From Prorocentrum cordatum (Eukaryota; Sar; Dinophyceae; Prorocentrales; Prorocentraceae): a stretch of 64,000 nt of DNA. The notes below the pieces were generated by a model. It did no database searches. It saw only the letters and a list, made by a program, of their open reading frames with translations, and was not told the DNA's origin. The first letter of the stretch is position 1. The number at the start of each line of letters is the position of its first letter. The position numbers and the translations under genes were made by a program. The stretch is from the NCBI GenBank assembly GCA_963575745.1, contig CAUYUJ010014171.1:610186-674185 (forward strand), in the 5' to 3' direction. Of the stretch, positions 33,111-44,202 are shown piece by piece.

Positions 33111-33919
33111 TTTCGCGTGGATTTCTTCGAATCGGATTACCGAAGGCGCCCCCAAAACGGTAAAGAGGGGAGTGCATTCTGACCCGGAACCCCACCTGGG
33201 ACGCCCTCGGACCACCCCCAGGACCCTCTTGATACACACACCCCAGGTGGGGAAGGGAAGGGATCAAAGGGCAGGGGCTTCCCTTCGACCTAAGTACAAC
33301 TGCGACTGCGACCTGGCTCGATTGCCGCGCCACAGAGGGTCTCGGGACAGACTCCGGGAATGGAACAAGAAATCGAATGAAAGATCGTCTCTGAGGACCA
33401 CCCGGGGACGACGCACGTACCCAGAATTCCCCCTCACACGCGCTGACAGGGTCGGCGGATTCACGACGCGGGCCCTGGAGGTCCAGGCCCGATCCCGTTG
33501 GACCACCTTGTCGTCGCGGGCCAGTTTCTGTTGTCGCCGAACTCTAGAGGAACCTTCAGATCTGGGAGACGAAGCAAAGATAGCGACGATGCTGTTTCTC
33601 GCTGTTCTCGGCCTCTGGAGACCGGTTCCAGGCCCCAGGGCAGCCAAAAAGCTATGCAGGATTATTATCTGGCCACGGGGAAGTGGTCTAGATTCCCCGG
33701 GGTCGACGCCACCAAAGAATCGCAATGTCGGAGAAGATGGAAGTGCTTGTCGTGTCTTGTTTCGACGCTTGGAGGTCTTTGATCGGCGACCTCCAAGTGG
33801 GCCCCCAGACATGCCCCAGAGCGCGATCTGACCTGGAGATCCGAGGCGCATTCAGCAGTGGCAACGGGGGCGCTGCCAGAGGCCTTACAGAAGCAGAATT
33901 GTCCTGACCGTAAAGCGAA
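33111..33919. other. No recognisable gene
   Basis: Frames are open on both strands (for example 33264-33851 minus) but show no domain and no clear coding bias. Confidence 0.4.
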
Positions 33920-34256
33920 GACATGATGATGAGGGTGATGATGAGGATGCGGATGAGGATGGAGATGGGGTTGGCGATGAGGGTGAGGATGAGGAGAGGA
34001 TGAGGACGAGGACGAGGACGATGATGATGATGACGCTGATGATGATGATGCTGATGATGATGGTGGTGATGGTGGTGGTGATGATGAGGATGATGATGCT
34101 GCGGCTGCTGTTGCTGATGATCATGATCATGATGACGACGATGATGCTGGTGATGGTGATATGATGGTCATGGTGATGATGATGAGGAAGAGTATTATGG
34201 CGACGATCACGATGATGATGACGACGATGATGACAATGATGATGACGACGACGGTA

Positions 34257-34299
<43 letters not shown>

Positions 34300-34753
34300 G
34301 GAGGATGCTGATGACGATGATGATGCTGATGACGACTATGCAGATGATGATGGTGCTGTTGATGATGATGGTGGTGATGATGGTGATCATGACGCTGATG
34401 ATGATGACGACGATGACGACGTGGACGGTGGCGACCACGACGGCGACGACGATGCTGCTGCGGATGATGATGATAATAATGCTGATGCTGTTGATCATGC
34501 TGATGGTGGTGATGATGGTGATGGTGATCATGATGGTGATGATAATGGTGGTGGTGATGATGATGCTGTTGATGATGCTGATGATGCTGCTGGTGATGAT
34601 GATGATGTTGATGAATGGTGATGGTTGTGATGCTGACAATGATGCTTATGATTGTGGTGATGATGACGATTGTGGTGATGATGCTCCTGATGGTGATGAT
34701 GATGATGATGATGAGGCTTATGCTGCTGCTGCTGATGATGATGATGCTGATTG
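33920..34753 (+). repeat. GAT trinucleotide array
   Basis: GATGAT with GCT, GGT, GAC and CAT variants over about 830 bases. Poly-Asp, poly-Met and poly-His frames here are compositional. Confidence 0.95.
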
Positions 34754-35518
34754 TATAGACTCCCCGCCCAGGCTCGACGCGGGCGCCGCAGGGATCGCAC
34801 TGGTGCTCCGCAACAGCGGCGCCTGCCGCTGGCCAGCGGACACCCGCCTCTGCCGACTGGGCGAGCACGGGGAGGTGGAGGAGGTTATCATGCAGGCCAT
34901 GGTCTTCCTCCCTCCTGCTCATCGACCTCCTCCTCCTCATCATCATAACTGTCAGCAGACTCATCATCATCGTCGTTACCGTCATCATCATCATCGCCAT
35001 CATCAGCATCAGCATCATCATCATCCTCATCCTCCTCCTCCTCCTCCTCGACCTCCTCCCTCTGGAGCACTGGAGCACTGGAGGCAAGAGAATTCGTCGG
35101 ATGCTGCCCTCCCCCCCCGAGGGCTGGTCGGCCCTGGGACCCAGTAGCTCCCATATGGTTTCTTTCTCATGCGTTGATATGAAGTAATAACGCAACATGA
35201 AGTTACGCCACCCACTCAAATATTAGCAACGCGACGGGTAACTAAGTAAGCATCAGCATCGCTATTAATTTTTAATTCTAAACGCTTCGCGTATCCCCAC
35301 CAGCCAGGTAATTTAGTCGCGTCCGCGGCCCGTTCGCGACCTTCCGCTGCTGGCGCTTCCGCCTGCGGCTGTAAAAAAAACATATCCCCACCAGCCCGTC
35401 CAGAAATGAGTCCCAGGGGAGTGGAGGTGATGAGGGAAGCGGGGGAGCATGCAGAAGAACAAAGGGTGGGGTAAGCCGCCATATACCCCAAAAGGGGGAG
35501 GATGTAGGAGGAGTCGTC
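34754..35518. other. No recognisable gene; ATC and CTC arrays
   Basis: Contains an ATC/CAT array (about 34935-35022) and CTC repeats (about 35022-35060), opposite in strand sense to the flanking GAT and GGA arrays. The rest holds no recognisable gene. Confidence 0.5.
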
Positions 35519-35777
35519 GTCGTCGGAGTAGGAGGAGGAAAAGGAGGAGCAGGGGGTGGAGCAGGAGGAGGAAGGGGAGGAGGGGGAGGAGGAGGAGGAG
35601 GAAGATGAGGAGGAGGATATTGAGGAGGGCGAGAACGTGGAGGACGAGAAGGAGGAGAAGGAGAAGGAGGAGGAGGAGGAGGAGGAGGAGGAGGAGGAGG
35701 AGGAGAGGGAGGGGGAGGAGGGAGGAGGAAGAACAAGAGGAGGAGGAGGAGGAGGAGGAGGAGGAGGAGGAGGAGGA
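35519..35777 (+). repeat. GGA trinucleotide array
   Basis: GGAGGA with GAA, GGG and CGA variants. It ends directly at the CTTGGGGCC repeat to the right. Confidence 0.95.
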
Positions 35778-35789
35778 CTATGGCGAGCT

Positions 35790-36145
35790 TGGGGGCCTCT
35801 TGGGCCGTCTTTGGGGCCTCTTGGCGATCCTGGGGGCCTGTTGCGTATCTCGGGGAGCATGTTGGGGCCTCTTGGGGGTCTCTTGGAAGCCTCTTGGGCG
35901 CCTCTTGGGCGCCTCTTGGGGCCTCTTGGGGCCCTTTTGGGGCGTTCTTGGGGCGCTCTTGGGAGCCTTCGGGGCGCTATTGGGGCCATGTTGGAGGAGA
36001 TCTATCAAAGAAGGGGGCGGGTGGGAATTAGCGCTGCCCCTCTAGAGTGCCTCTTGGGCCCCAAGAGAGGCCACAATCCTTCCAAAACCTGGGGTGTCAA
36101 TGTTTGTTTGCTTTCCCGCCTTTTCGCTCTTGGAGCCGTCTTGGG
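35790..36145 (+). repeat. Dispersed CTTGGGGCCTC-type repeat
   Basis: The cleanest copy of the family: GGCCTCTTGGG and GCGCCTCTTGGG units at 15-20 base intervals to about 35990, then sparser copies. Confidence 0.85.
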
Positions 36146-36533
36146 CCATCTTGGACGCCCCGACGACCCGCGGAACCCCCCGTCCAGGTCCAGGGGAGGG
36201 AGTAGGGGGAGGAGTAGACCCCTCCCCGAAGGGGAAGAAGGGGGTTGGAAGAGGAAGCTCTCTAGACCACCGACGCCCAGAGGGCTGGTGGGATTATCTC
36301 ATGTTATCGGATATAAATTATTATGTGCCCCCTCCCCCGATTCTACTTGAGGTGTAAGAACTGGCGGGTAGGCTGATAGTTTGAATTTGGTGCAATCGCA
36401 TGGGAGTTCGTTCTTGGCAGGACTGCGCCTCCGCCCCCGAGGAGCCCGAACAACTTTGCTATGTTCCGCGCAGGGGGGCCTCGTTCTTTTTCCGTCCCGT
36501 GGCCATTCACACCGCAGCTGTTTGTGCTCGAGG

Positions 36534-37686
36534 ATGGATATTTGCACGAAGCGCGCCCGTGCGCCCAGACCCAGTGCTTCATATTGGCCTCCGCGGGCGC
36601 TCGCCGACCAATTCGCCGCGCTGGCGAACGTCAGGGATGTAGGAGTTGCTTGGAATGGTTCTGACTATAAGAAGCCCACTCGTGGAGAGGGGCCAGACGC
36701 CGCTTGTCTAGTTCAGTATTCGCCTACCCTCAAGATAATATTGACGGCCTGCCCGGCAGGATTTCCAGCGCAGGCGAATTTAAGAGAATCGTTTCTACTC
36801 CTCCAGTCGAGGTGCAGAATATTCGGCGAGCTCCAGAACGTTACTCGCCATGCCAAGGACGTGGCCGACGCCTTCAGGTTCACGTGCAAGGACGTCTACA
36901 ATTTGAAGAGATCCGATCGCAGTGGCGACCTGGGGCCAGCCCTTGCCGAGCTGGTCGAGCTCATCCAGCTGCCTCATTTGGAGCTCAGCGCCACCTCCTC
37001 AGGTGCAGGGTCGAGCGCCGCAGCTCCAATGGCACCGGCAGCATAGACATCTCCAGCGCCAGTGGCTGACGGCGCACCCAGCGCCGCCGAGCCAACGCTT
37101 CCAGATTTCGATGACGTCCCCAGCGCGATTGAATGCGACTCCGACTCCGACGTCGCGATCACAGGCGCGGCGTGCACCTGTCCCGCGTGCTTGGCTGCCG
37201 CGGCCGCGGGGATCCCCGGCGCTGCTCGCGGCGGCCAGCGGTCAGAGACTGGCGCGCCTGAGGACGAGCCCGGGGGCGCAGCCACGGGCGCCGGGAAAGG
37301 CAAGAACAAGGCCAAGGCGAAAGCCAAGGCCAAGGCCAATGCCTCAGCCTCGGGCGCGCACAGGCGCCCTGCAGCAGCATCGGCGGCCCATGCCCGGCGA
37401 ACTCGGATGAGGCGGAAGGCAAAACCTGGAGTTGCCGAGGATGGCTATGCCATCGAGAGCCCAGTCGCCCTCATCAAGCGCAACGGCACCAAGACGAGGT
37501 ATAAGGAGGCGTACATCCTGAGTGGGAAGGGCAAGAAGTTTCTGGCCAGTCTCAGCGGGGGCGTCTCCGAGGCGCCGCGAGATCACGGAGGAGCTTGTGA
37601 CGCAGATTCGCGCGGGCGTGGTCAGCAATGCCACTCAGATGAAGGCATGGATCAACCAGAAGGTCAAGGATTCTGCGCGAAAGTGA
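36534..37686 (+). pseudogene. Unassigned protein, one nonsense codon and one frameshift
   Basis: From an ATG at 36534 the frame runs to a TAG at 37044-37046. It stays in the same frame for a further 170 or so codons, so only one stop separates two coding-looking halves. The first half has FRFTCKDVYNLKRSD and ALAELVELIQLPHLEL. The second half has a Lys/Ala repeat (GKGKNKAKAKAKAKAN, about 37300) and VALIKRNGTKTRYKEAYILS. Near 37570 the sense switches frame and continues as EITEELVTQIRAGVVSNATQ to a stop at 37684-37686. The EAYIL block followed by a helical tail recalls a domain recurrent in dinoflagellate predicted proteins, but I cannot name it. The TAG falls in an Ala/Ser/Pro-rich linker, so readthrough or a short exon boundary remains possible. 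Confidence 0.4.
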
Positions 37687-37989
37687 AATTCCCAGAGCGC
37701 TCCAATGCAGGTATATATGACACACCGTTCCACGTCGAGTCCGCCAGCTTTGCATGCGCGGACCCACATATATGCACCTGCACGCTCTGCGGCAGATCGA
37801 GCTTGGCAGCGCTGGCCTCAAGCGAGCAAATCGGCAGCCCGTCGCAGCGACGGGGGCTCGAACAAAAGCCTTCTACACCTTCGCATTCGTCGCCGAGTTA
37901 TTGCCCTCGTTGTCTCCCCTGATCGCGCCCGTCATTTTCGCCTCCCTCAGTGCCCCCCCCCCCTCCTCGCCCGGCGCGCCCCGTGCGCG

Positions 37990-38614
37990 TCGACTCGGGG
38001 GAAATAACCCATCGTCGAGGGTGCTTTTGTTTCCCTAGTTGACCCCGCTTTGGCTTTGCAGTCGGCACCCCGCCCCCCCGCGGGGGAGGGGGCGGAGGAA
38101 GGGGGGGGGGGGGGGGGGGGCGCATGTTACTTCAAATGGCTTCAGAAATATCGTAATTGCTTCGCAAGCGCCTCGCACTTCCATCGCGAATGTCGGCGCC
38201 TCGCCGCGCGTCGCCCCGCCAGGGGGGGGGGGGGGCGGGGGGGGGGGGGGGCGCGCGGCGACCCCGAGTGCCGAAGGCGGCGCATCGACGGGCTCCCGGA
38301 GCAAAAGCTGTCGAGGGCGTGGGAAAACAAATGGCCCAGCTGCATGGCGTCGCGCGTTCCTGCTGCGTTTTTTTCCCGCGATAGCACTTGCCGAGACTCC
38401 CCCTCGACATTATAATTTCATGCCATTGGAGCACCTCCTCCTCCTCCATCGTCTTCCTCTGCCTTCCACGTCCTCTGGGCGCGCCCTCCCCCTCCAACTC
38501 CCCCTTTCAAGCCCTCTGAAAACTCCCTGTTCCCCGAGCTGATTGATGGCCCCTGGGGCCAGAGCGACAGGCGTCGAGGGTGCCCGTGTAATCCCCGGGG
38601 CCGATCCGCGCGCG

Positions 38615-38648
<34 letters not shown>

Positions 38649-38840
38649 CTGTATATATATATAATATAATATATACATATATTTATATACATACATATAT
38701 ACATATTATTATATATAAAAAGCACGCGCGCTAAACGAAGCGTTGTCTGCAGCCGCTCTGGCTCGAGTCATTCAGCCCCGCGGCTTCGGACAGGCGAGCG
38801 CGCGCCGTTCGGGGCGCCCCATCGCCGAGCCCGCGGCGGG
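37990..38840. other. Non-coding; homopolymer runs
   Basis: Holds 20 consecutive G (38101-38120), two adjacent G runs of 14 and 15 (38222-38251), and 31 T (38616-38646) followed by TATA-type dinucleotides to about 38715. No gene recognised. Confidence 0.7.
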
Positions 38841-39127
38841 AGTTGACGGGCACTGGTGCATCAGATGCTGATTTGGGAAGGCGGCCCCACCTGTCAAGGA
38901 AGAGAAGGCCGAGGGCGACCTGGCGCCTGCGCCCGCGGCTGCTGCTGGACAAGCGCCCGCGAAACCAGAGGTGCCCGATATCGCGCCGCGGCGTGCGAAG
39001 AGCCGTCCTCCGACGCCCCTTCCACCCAGCGATCGGACCGCCAGCGCGGCGTCCGCCGACAAGACAAAGTTCAATGCCTTTAATTACAGGCTGAAGATGC
39101 TGCCGCCAGAAGTGCAGGAACGCCCGC

Positions 39128-40096
39128 GTGACCCCCATTGAACTCGCCAATTTAGTCCGTCATCCGAGTGGGGGAGGGGCAAACTGGCAGGTGCGACGGG
39201 GGTCTTCAAGGACGAGTGCAAGCTCGCGAAGAAGGGCAAGTCCGAGATCCCGCTCGATGAGTTCATGGATGTTGCGCTTGAAAACAGCAAGGGCGTTGTG
39301 CGCAATGAATTCATCAAGAGGTGCAAGCGCGTCGTCGACGAGACTACGGAGGGGGAGACTGGGCCCTGGACGCCTTGACCAGAGGCTGCTGGGAAGGAAG
39401 GCGGGGATGCGCTGCTTGAGATGGTCCACGCAGGGGCGGCGGCGCGCTGTGCTGGGCCTCGAGCTCAGGAATAAGTTCGAAGATATCCCAGATCATGTTC
39501 TCCTCTCCTCTCGAGGCCCTCAAACAGTTCTGCAGCGTCTAGACGTGCTCAGCGGACAGCGACGCGCCGATGAAATGAGGAGGTCGGGTCGAGAATGTCT
39601 GCGCGGTTTCCAGCGGCGCCAGGGTGAGTCGCTCGGCCTCTACGCAGCGCGCGTGGACCAGGTTTTCGACCGCCTAGCGACACGAGGCTTGGATTTGAGC
39701 CGCCGCTGGCGCCATCTCCTCATCGAGGACGGAGTCGGCCTGGGCGACGCCGGGAAGCAGATGCTCAGGACTCTCAGCAAGAACTCCGGCGAGTACACCG
39801 ATCTGCTGCAGGCCATCCGCGAGGTGGACCTGATTAGAAACGAATCCTTGACAATGAACACTTCGTCGAAGACTTTTGCGTCGGAGATCGGCTCCGAAAC
39901 CTACGTTGAAGACGGCGACGGGGCCTCCAGCGCCTCCTCCCTGAACGCCGAGCTCGAGAATGCCATGTTGGTGACAATCGAGCAGGCAGACCTGAACGAG
40001 CCGGAGGCGCCCGCCATCTTGGCGGAGCTCTTCCGCGAAGCGCCGCAAGACCTGGAAGGCGAACAAAGATTTCAAGAGCAGATTGAAGGTCGATGA
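39128..40096 (+). pseudogene. Gag polyprotein, N-terminal part
   Basis: Open for 322 codons. From about 39460 it reads as a retrotransposon gag core: a region with LQRLDVLSGQRRADEMRRSG, FQRRQGESLGLYAARVDQVF and LRTLSKNSGEYTDLLQAIRE. The F-x-x-R-x-G-E-S box is a common gag signature. Upstream of about 39375, sense appears to lie in another frame (KGKSEIPLDEFMDVALENS), so a frameshift precedes the core. It would form the element's particle. The frame has no clear ATG start. Confidence 0.6.
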
Positions 40097-40736
40097 GAAG
40101 TTCTCCCCGACAGCCCCGCCGAATAACCTTCGCGGTCAGGACGGACAGAGGCGGCCCCGCAAAGAGGGACTGTCTCCACAAGCCCTCGTGAAGGTCGCGA
40201 AGTGCCACCGCTGCCAGCAGAGAGGACATTGGGCCCGAGACTGCAAGAACCCAGAGGTACCCGGGGCTTCGGGGGCGTCGCCGGGGCCGCCTGCCGCGGG
40301 TTTCGTCTTCCAGAACGACGGTTCGCACTCGCCCGGCCTGGTCTTCGCGTCCTCTTGTCTAGAGACTCTTCGCGACTTGATCGACAAGTCCCGGACCCCG
40401 CGTGCCCCGGGCGTCTTTCTCGCGACCGACGGAGGCGAGATGATAGTCGACACAGCTGCTGGGCAGGGATTGATCGGATCAGAATCTCTTCTCAGGAACA
40501 TGGACAATCGTCTCGCTCAACTTGGAGATCGAATCCCTCGATTTCCGAGTAGCGCCCGAGGAGTGGGCGGAAAGACGACGGGTGCGTTGCTTCCCACAGG
40601 GATTGAAGGTTGCGAGGGCGTCGTAGAGATCGATTCCATCAGTGAGGAGGTTCCGGATTTAGTGCCGATCGGCCTCCAGTCGATGCTAGGTGCTGTGAGT
40701 AACCTTCCAGAGGAGAAGGTGTTTTTCAAGCGCTGA
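40083..40736 (+). pseudogene. Zinc knuckle and retropepsin-like protease
   Basis: Open for 217 codons, overlapping the gag frame by 14 bases in a different frame, so it was reached by frameshifting or by a mutation. CHRCQQRGHWARDC (about 40204-40245) is an intact CCHC knuckle, C-x2-C-x4-H-x4-C. GEMIVDTAAGQGLIG (about 40434-40478) is the aspartic protease active-site loop with DTA in place of the more common DTG. It is followed by ARGVGGKTTGALLP and PDLVPIGLQSML, the later strands of the retropepsin fold. The protease would cleave the polyprotein. All key residues of the knuckle are present; the rest of pol is missing. Confidence 0.7.
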
Positions 40737-42480
40737 ATAGAGCCACCGCACTGCGAGAGCTTCCCTCTGGGCACCGGTCGATTCGAGCGGATGCGCTACC
40801 ACCCCCGGCCAAGTTCCAGGTGCCCAAGGGCATCGCTGCCAAGTTCGGTCTCGCGAAGGCAGACTTCCTTGTGCCAGCGCCGAGCTACAAGTCGACGACG
40901 GTGGATGGCGACAGCGGCCGCGCGGCAGCGACGTCACGGCGGCGAGGGACTCGCAGCGGAGGTGCGTCAAGACCTCGGGGGCACAGGACCAGCGGAACGG
41001 GAACCAAAGCCAGACAGCTCGAAGCCCAGAGTGATCAAACCCGCGTCGGACGGCCTGGGGTCTCGCATAGGAACCATCGAGCGGTCACTCGGAGCCCGCC
41101 GGGCACTACGACAGCTACGACATCAGCTAGCAGTACTGTAGCCTCCCCCCTAGATGCCAAATCCTTGTTGCCACTCCAAGACATGCCAACCAAGGCCTCT
41201 AAGGGCTCCAGCCTCCAAGGCTCGAAGGCTCACGCAGCAGACCCCGGACATTGCGGCGCAGGCTCGGGGCGCCGAAGGCATATCACAGACGCTGTCTCAT
41301 CGGGGCAGTGGGGCGCAGCTCAGAAGCTGGGAGACGCGACGGACAGTCCAGAGGAACAAGCCTTGTTGGACACGTGGGACGCAGCTTCCGATGACGAGCG
41401 AGTCCCAGGACGTTCGCACGCGTCAGACGTCCTGGGCGCTACCTGCGCACTCCTGAAGTCCAAGCGTCGCGTGTCCTATTGCTCAGGTTCTCAGGAATCC
41501 CAAAAAGGTCCAGGAGCGCACTCCAGAGAACGTCGCCGTGCCTCACGATACATCTCATGGGGGACTTTCAGTTCTACATGCTGACAGGATCGCCGGTGCC
41601 AGTCGACGTGACAGAATTCTCTCTGCGGTGGGTGTTGCTGGTGAGCAGGTCACTGATCAACTCTGAGTGCCTTGGAATGTCGATGCTGGGCATCCAGAGG
41701 AGCGGCCGAATGTGGCCAGTGGCACTCCCGAGGCGACAGAGACGGCTCACGGATCAGATGCTCGAATGCCGTCATCTTCCAGACCGTCGCCGGGCCGGGG
41801 CCAATGGGGGCGCCTGCTGGATCAAGTGCGCCGCCTGCGAGATGCGTCTGGGCTACTGGCCCAAGCCCATGAAGGAGGGCAGTCAGCTGGCCATCAGGGG
41901 CGAGCCCCGCGGGCCAGACCCTGGGCCAGGTCGCGGGCCTCAGGGCCCCCCCCAGACGTTCAACACGCGCCGCAACAAGCCCATGACCGAGAAGACCGAG
42001 CTTCTGAGGACCCTTGTCAAGTCCGACACCTCTCAGACGCCCTCGATCCCGAAGGGTCTCGGGCTGGGCTCCAGGCAGACGCGCTCGCCGATGCAGGTGG
42101 ACGAGGCGCCGCTGGCAGAGCGGAGGGCCGGGATCCGTTCAGAGCGAACTCCCGCGGTGAAACACGAGAAGACGTCCAAGGCAGAGATGATGAAAGAGCT
42201 CGGCGAGATGAAGAACACTATGGCCCAACAGGGCGAGATCCTCTCGAACCAGGGCGAGGCGTCGACGTCTCTACTGAAGTCGCGCGACGGAGCAACCACG
42301 AAGACGAGCGAGTGGGAGGTGCTGACAGGCACGGCGACCTCTCACGCGGGGCTGCTGCCAGACGCGCCCGCCCATCCAGCGTGCCCCGCCACGGCGCGCA
42401 GCAGGAGGGCCAGCCGTGACGGAGGCGAGCCGGCCTGGCACCGTCGCGCCAGAGCCGAGCGAGGCAGGGCCAGGACCTTG
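40737..42480 (+). pseudogene. Degraded polyprotein between protease and LINE
   Basis: After the protease the sense shifts frame (ELPSGHRSIRADALPPPAKF near 40757-40815). Around 41820-41870 a small cysteine box WIKCAACEMRLGYW occurs. No integrase or RT motif is seen. The frame 41479-44130 is open across this region and into LINE ORF1, which I take to be accidental joining, since the LINE ORF1 has its own ATG at 42529. Confidence 0.35.
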
Positions 42481-42528
42481 CTTCGCATCGCCTCAGCCAG
42501 TGAGTTACTACATAGACATCACAGCAGC

Positions 42529-44130
42529 ATGACGAAAGGTCGTTCCAGAGGTGACAGCAGAGGACGTCATGATCGCACAGAGCGTGAAGAGCCTCGTTCC
42601 CCGCCATGGAAGACGGTCACCAAATACAAGCGCCTGTGGGAGTGTCCAGCATGCACTCACCACAATGCATGGACAGCGCAGGTATGCGCCACATGCCATC
42701 CCAGCCAAGTTCCAGAATGGAGAGAAAGACGAACCAGATCGGCATCACGTCCACGTGGCCAGCGCCGAGCCGCCACCTCGCAGCCCCCACGGCGAGGCGC
42801 AGCGAGCACGGCCAAGCAGACAGAGGGTGGTACAGATGACATTATTCCGAGTATGCCGGCCTCCCCCGAGTTCGCGCAGGCACATCGTCGATGGCGCGAA
42901 CCACCACAATATCCACAGCAGCTAGGGGACTTCAGGAAAGCATTGGCCGCCACAATGGAATCCATCGAGCGCCAGCTGCACTGCGCGGCCGCGCTCAATC
43001 TCGACCATGAGCAAGTGAGCCGCATGCAGGAGGAGTACAGCGTCCTCCTCTACCAGATGATGCACTCCAGGTCCCCCCAGGCCAGAATCACAAAGCAGCG
43101 TGCGTTCGTCGGCCGCTGCAAGAAGCGACTCATGGACGCCCAGGCAAAGATGCACTTACACCAAGAGCAGTTAGAGGCGGCCGACACTAAATGCCAAGTT
43201 CTCACAGATGAACTCGCACAAGCAGAACAGTTGTTGGAACATTTTGAAGATTTGGACGATGAACAACCAATCGCAGGCAACATCGCCGTTCCTGACGATG
43301 ACGATGACGAACTCATGATGGACGGACCGCTCGCGCAGACGAGCTTCCGCCCAGGGCAGAGAGGAACAACCAGCAAGGCACCATGGTCGACAGCCAGTTC
43401 CTCACCGTTCACGACGCCGCCCAGGACAGCGACAGTGCAGCGCACGACGGCTACTCCTGCCGCGACCTCGAGTACGCCTGCTCAAGCCGCAGCAGTTGGA
43501 GGCCAGGAGACACCGCGCTCCCAGGCCGCACCGCCCAATTCGCAGGTACCACCTGGAGGGCCCACTGCAGCGGTCATGGGTACTGAAGTCAGCATGCCAG
43601 CACTATTGGCAGCAATGCAGCAATCCAACGCGCAGATGTTGCACAACATGTCATCGTTCCAGCAGACTGTGGCCACTCTCCAGAGTGATATTGCCAACAT
43701 CAGGACCGAGAAGACATCCGACATGGAGACCATCACCGCCGCCGCCATCGATGCGGCCAAGACCGCAGTCGCCATGCAGACCCCCAAGAAGGACAAGGAC
43801 AAGCCAGTGCCAGCGGAGATCCAGAAGGCCAACCGAGCCAAGCTGGAGGCGGCCCTGCTAGGCCGCCGAGCTACACGTTCAGTCTCCCCTCGACGGCACA
43901 CGGACAGTGGACAGGCGGGGGCCAAAGTCCTACGAGCCGACCGAGAGGGTGGAGGAGCTCTGGGCGCAGGTGCAGGAGAAGTGGCAAACCGTGAGGCAGC
44001 AGAGGAAGCGGCAGCCAGAGCTGCTGCCGAGGACAGTGACCATGCCGCTTTGCAGTCGCCTGCGAGTGTTGCCCAGGCTATTGCTTTTCCGCCAGCCAAC
44101 GCATCACCAGCGAGCCCAGTTTTTCGCTAA
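42529..44130 (+). CDS. LINE ORF1 with RanBP2-type zinc finger
   Basis: ATG at 42529, 533 residues, uninterrupted. Residues about 37-60 read LWECPACTHHN and then VCATC, a RanBP2-type finger with Cys 39, 42, 53 and 56. Such fingers bind single-stranded RNA or protein. Residues about 130-240 are helical and likely coiled coil (QRAFVGRCKKRLMDAQAKMH and following), then an acidic patch DDDDDELM. The C-terminal part is Ala/Pro/Gln-rich with another helix (NRAKLEAALLGRRATRSVSP). It fits a nucleic-acid-binding, self-associating ORF1. The stop at 44128-44130 precedes the next ORF by 72 bases. The upstream frame is open without a stop, but the ATG and the change of character at 42.5 kb favour this start. 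Confidence 0.6.
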   Translation: MTKGRSRGDSRGRHDRTEREEPRSPPWKTVTKYKRLWECPACTHHNAWTAQVCATCHPSQVPEWRERRTRSASRPRGQRRAATSQPPRRGAASTAKQTEGGTDDIIPSMPASPEFAQAHRRWREPPQYPQQLGDFRKALAATMESIERQLHCAAALNLDHEQVSRMQEEYSVLLYQMMHSRSPQARITKQRAFVGRCKKRLMDAQAKMHLHQEQLEAADTKCQVLTDELAQAEQLLEHFEDLDDEQPIAGNIAVPDDDDDELMMDGPLAQTSFRPGQRGTTSKAPWSTASSSPFTTPPRTATVQRTTATPAATSSTPAQAAAVGGQETPRSQAAPPNSQVPPGGPTAAVMGTEVSMPALLAAMQQSNAQMLHNMSSFQQTVATLQSDIANIRTEKTSDMETITAAAIDAAKTAVAMQTPKKDKDKPVPAEIQKANRAKLEAALLGRRATRSVSPRRHTDSGQAGAKVLRADREGGGALGAGAGEVANREAAEEAAARAAAEDSDHAALQSPASVAQAIAFPPANASPASPVFR

Positions 44131-44202
44131 CGGCCGTGTCAGAAGCGTCTCGGCCTTCGAATTTAACATCTCCCATCCATCCAGGTTTTTCCTCCCGCCT
44201 GC

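Larger units (their letters stand above)
39128..42480 (+). mobile_element. LTR-retrotransposon fragment: gag and protease
   Basis: Gag, zinc knuckle and aspartic protease follow in order on the plus strand, then about 1.7 kb of degraded polyprotein with no integrase or RT before the LINE begins near 42.5 kb. It is either a 3'-truncated element or one cut off by the LINE insertion. Boundaries are approximate and no LTR was found. Confidence 0.65.

Noticed and set aside
33885-35219. 444-codon minus-strand frame rich in His and Ile
   Set aside because: Translation of GAT/ATC arrays; no recognisable domain.
41479-44130. Single 883-residue protein
   Set aside because: The left third is degraded LTR-element sequence and the right part has its own ATG and distinct domains; the open join looks accidental.
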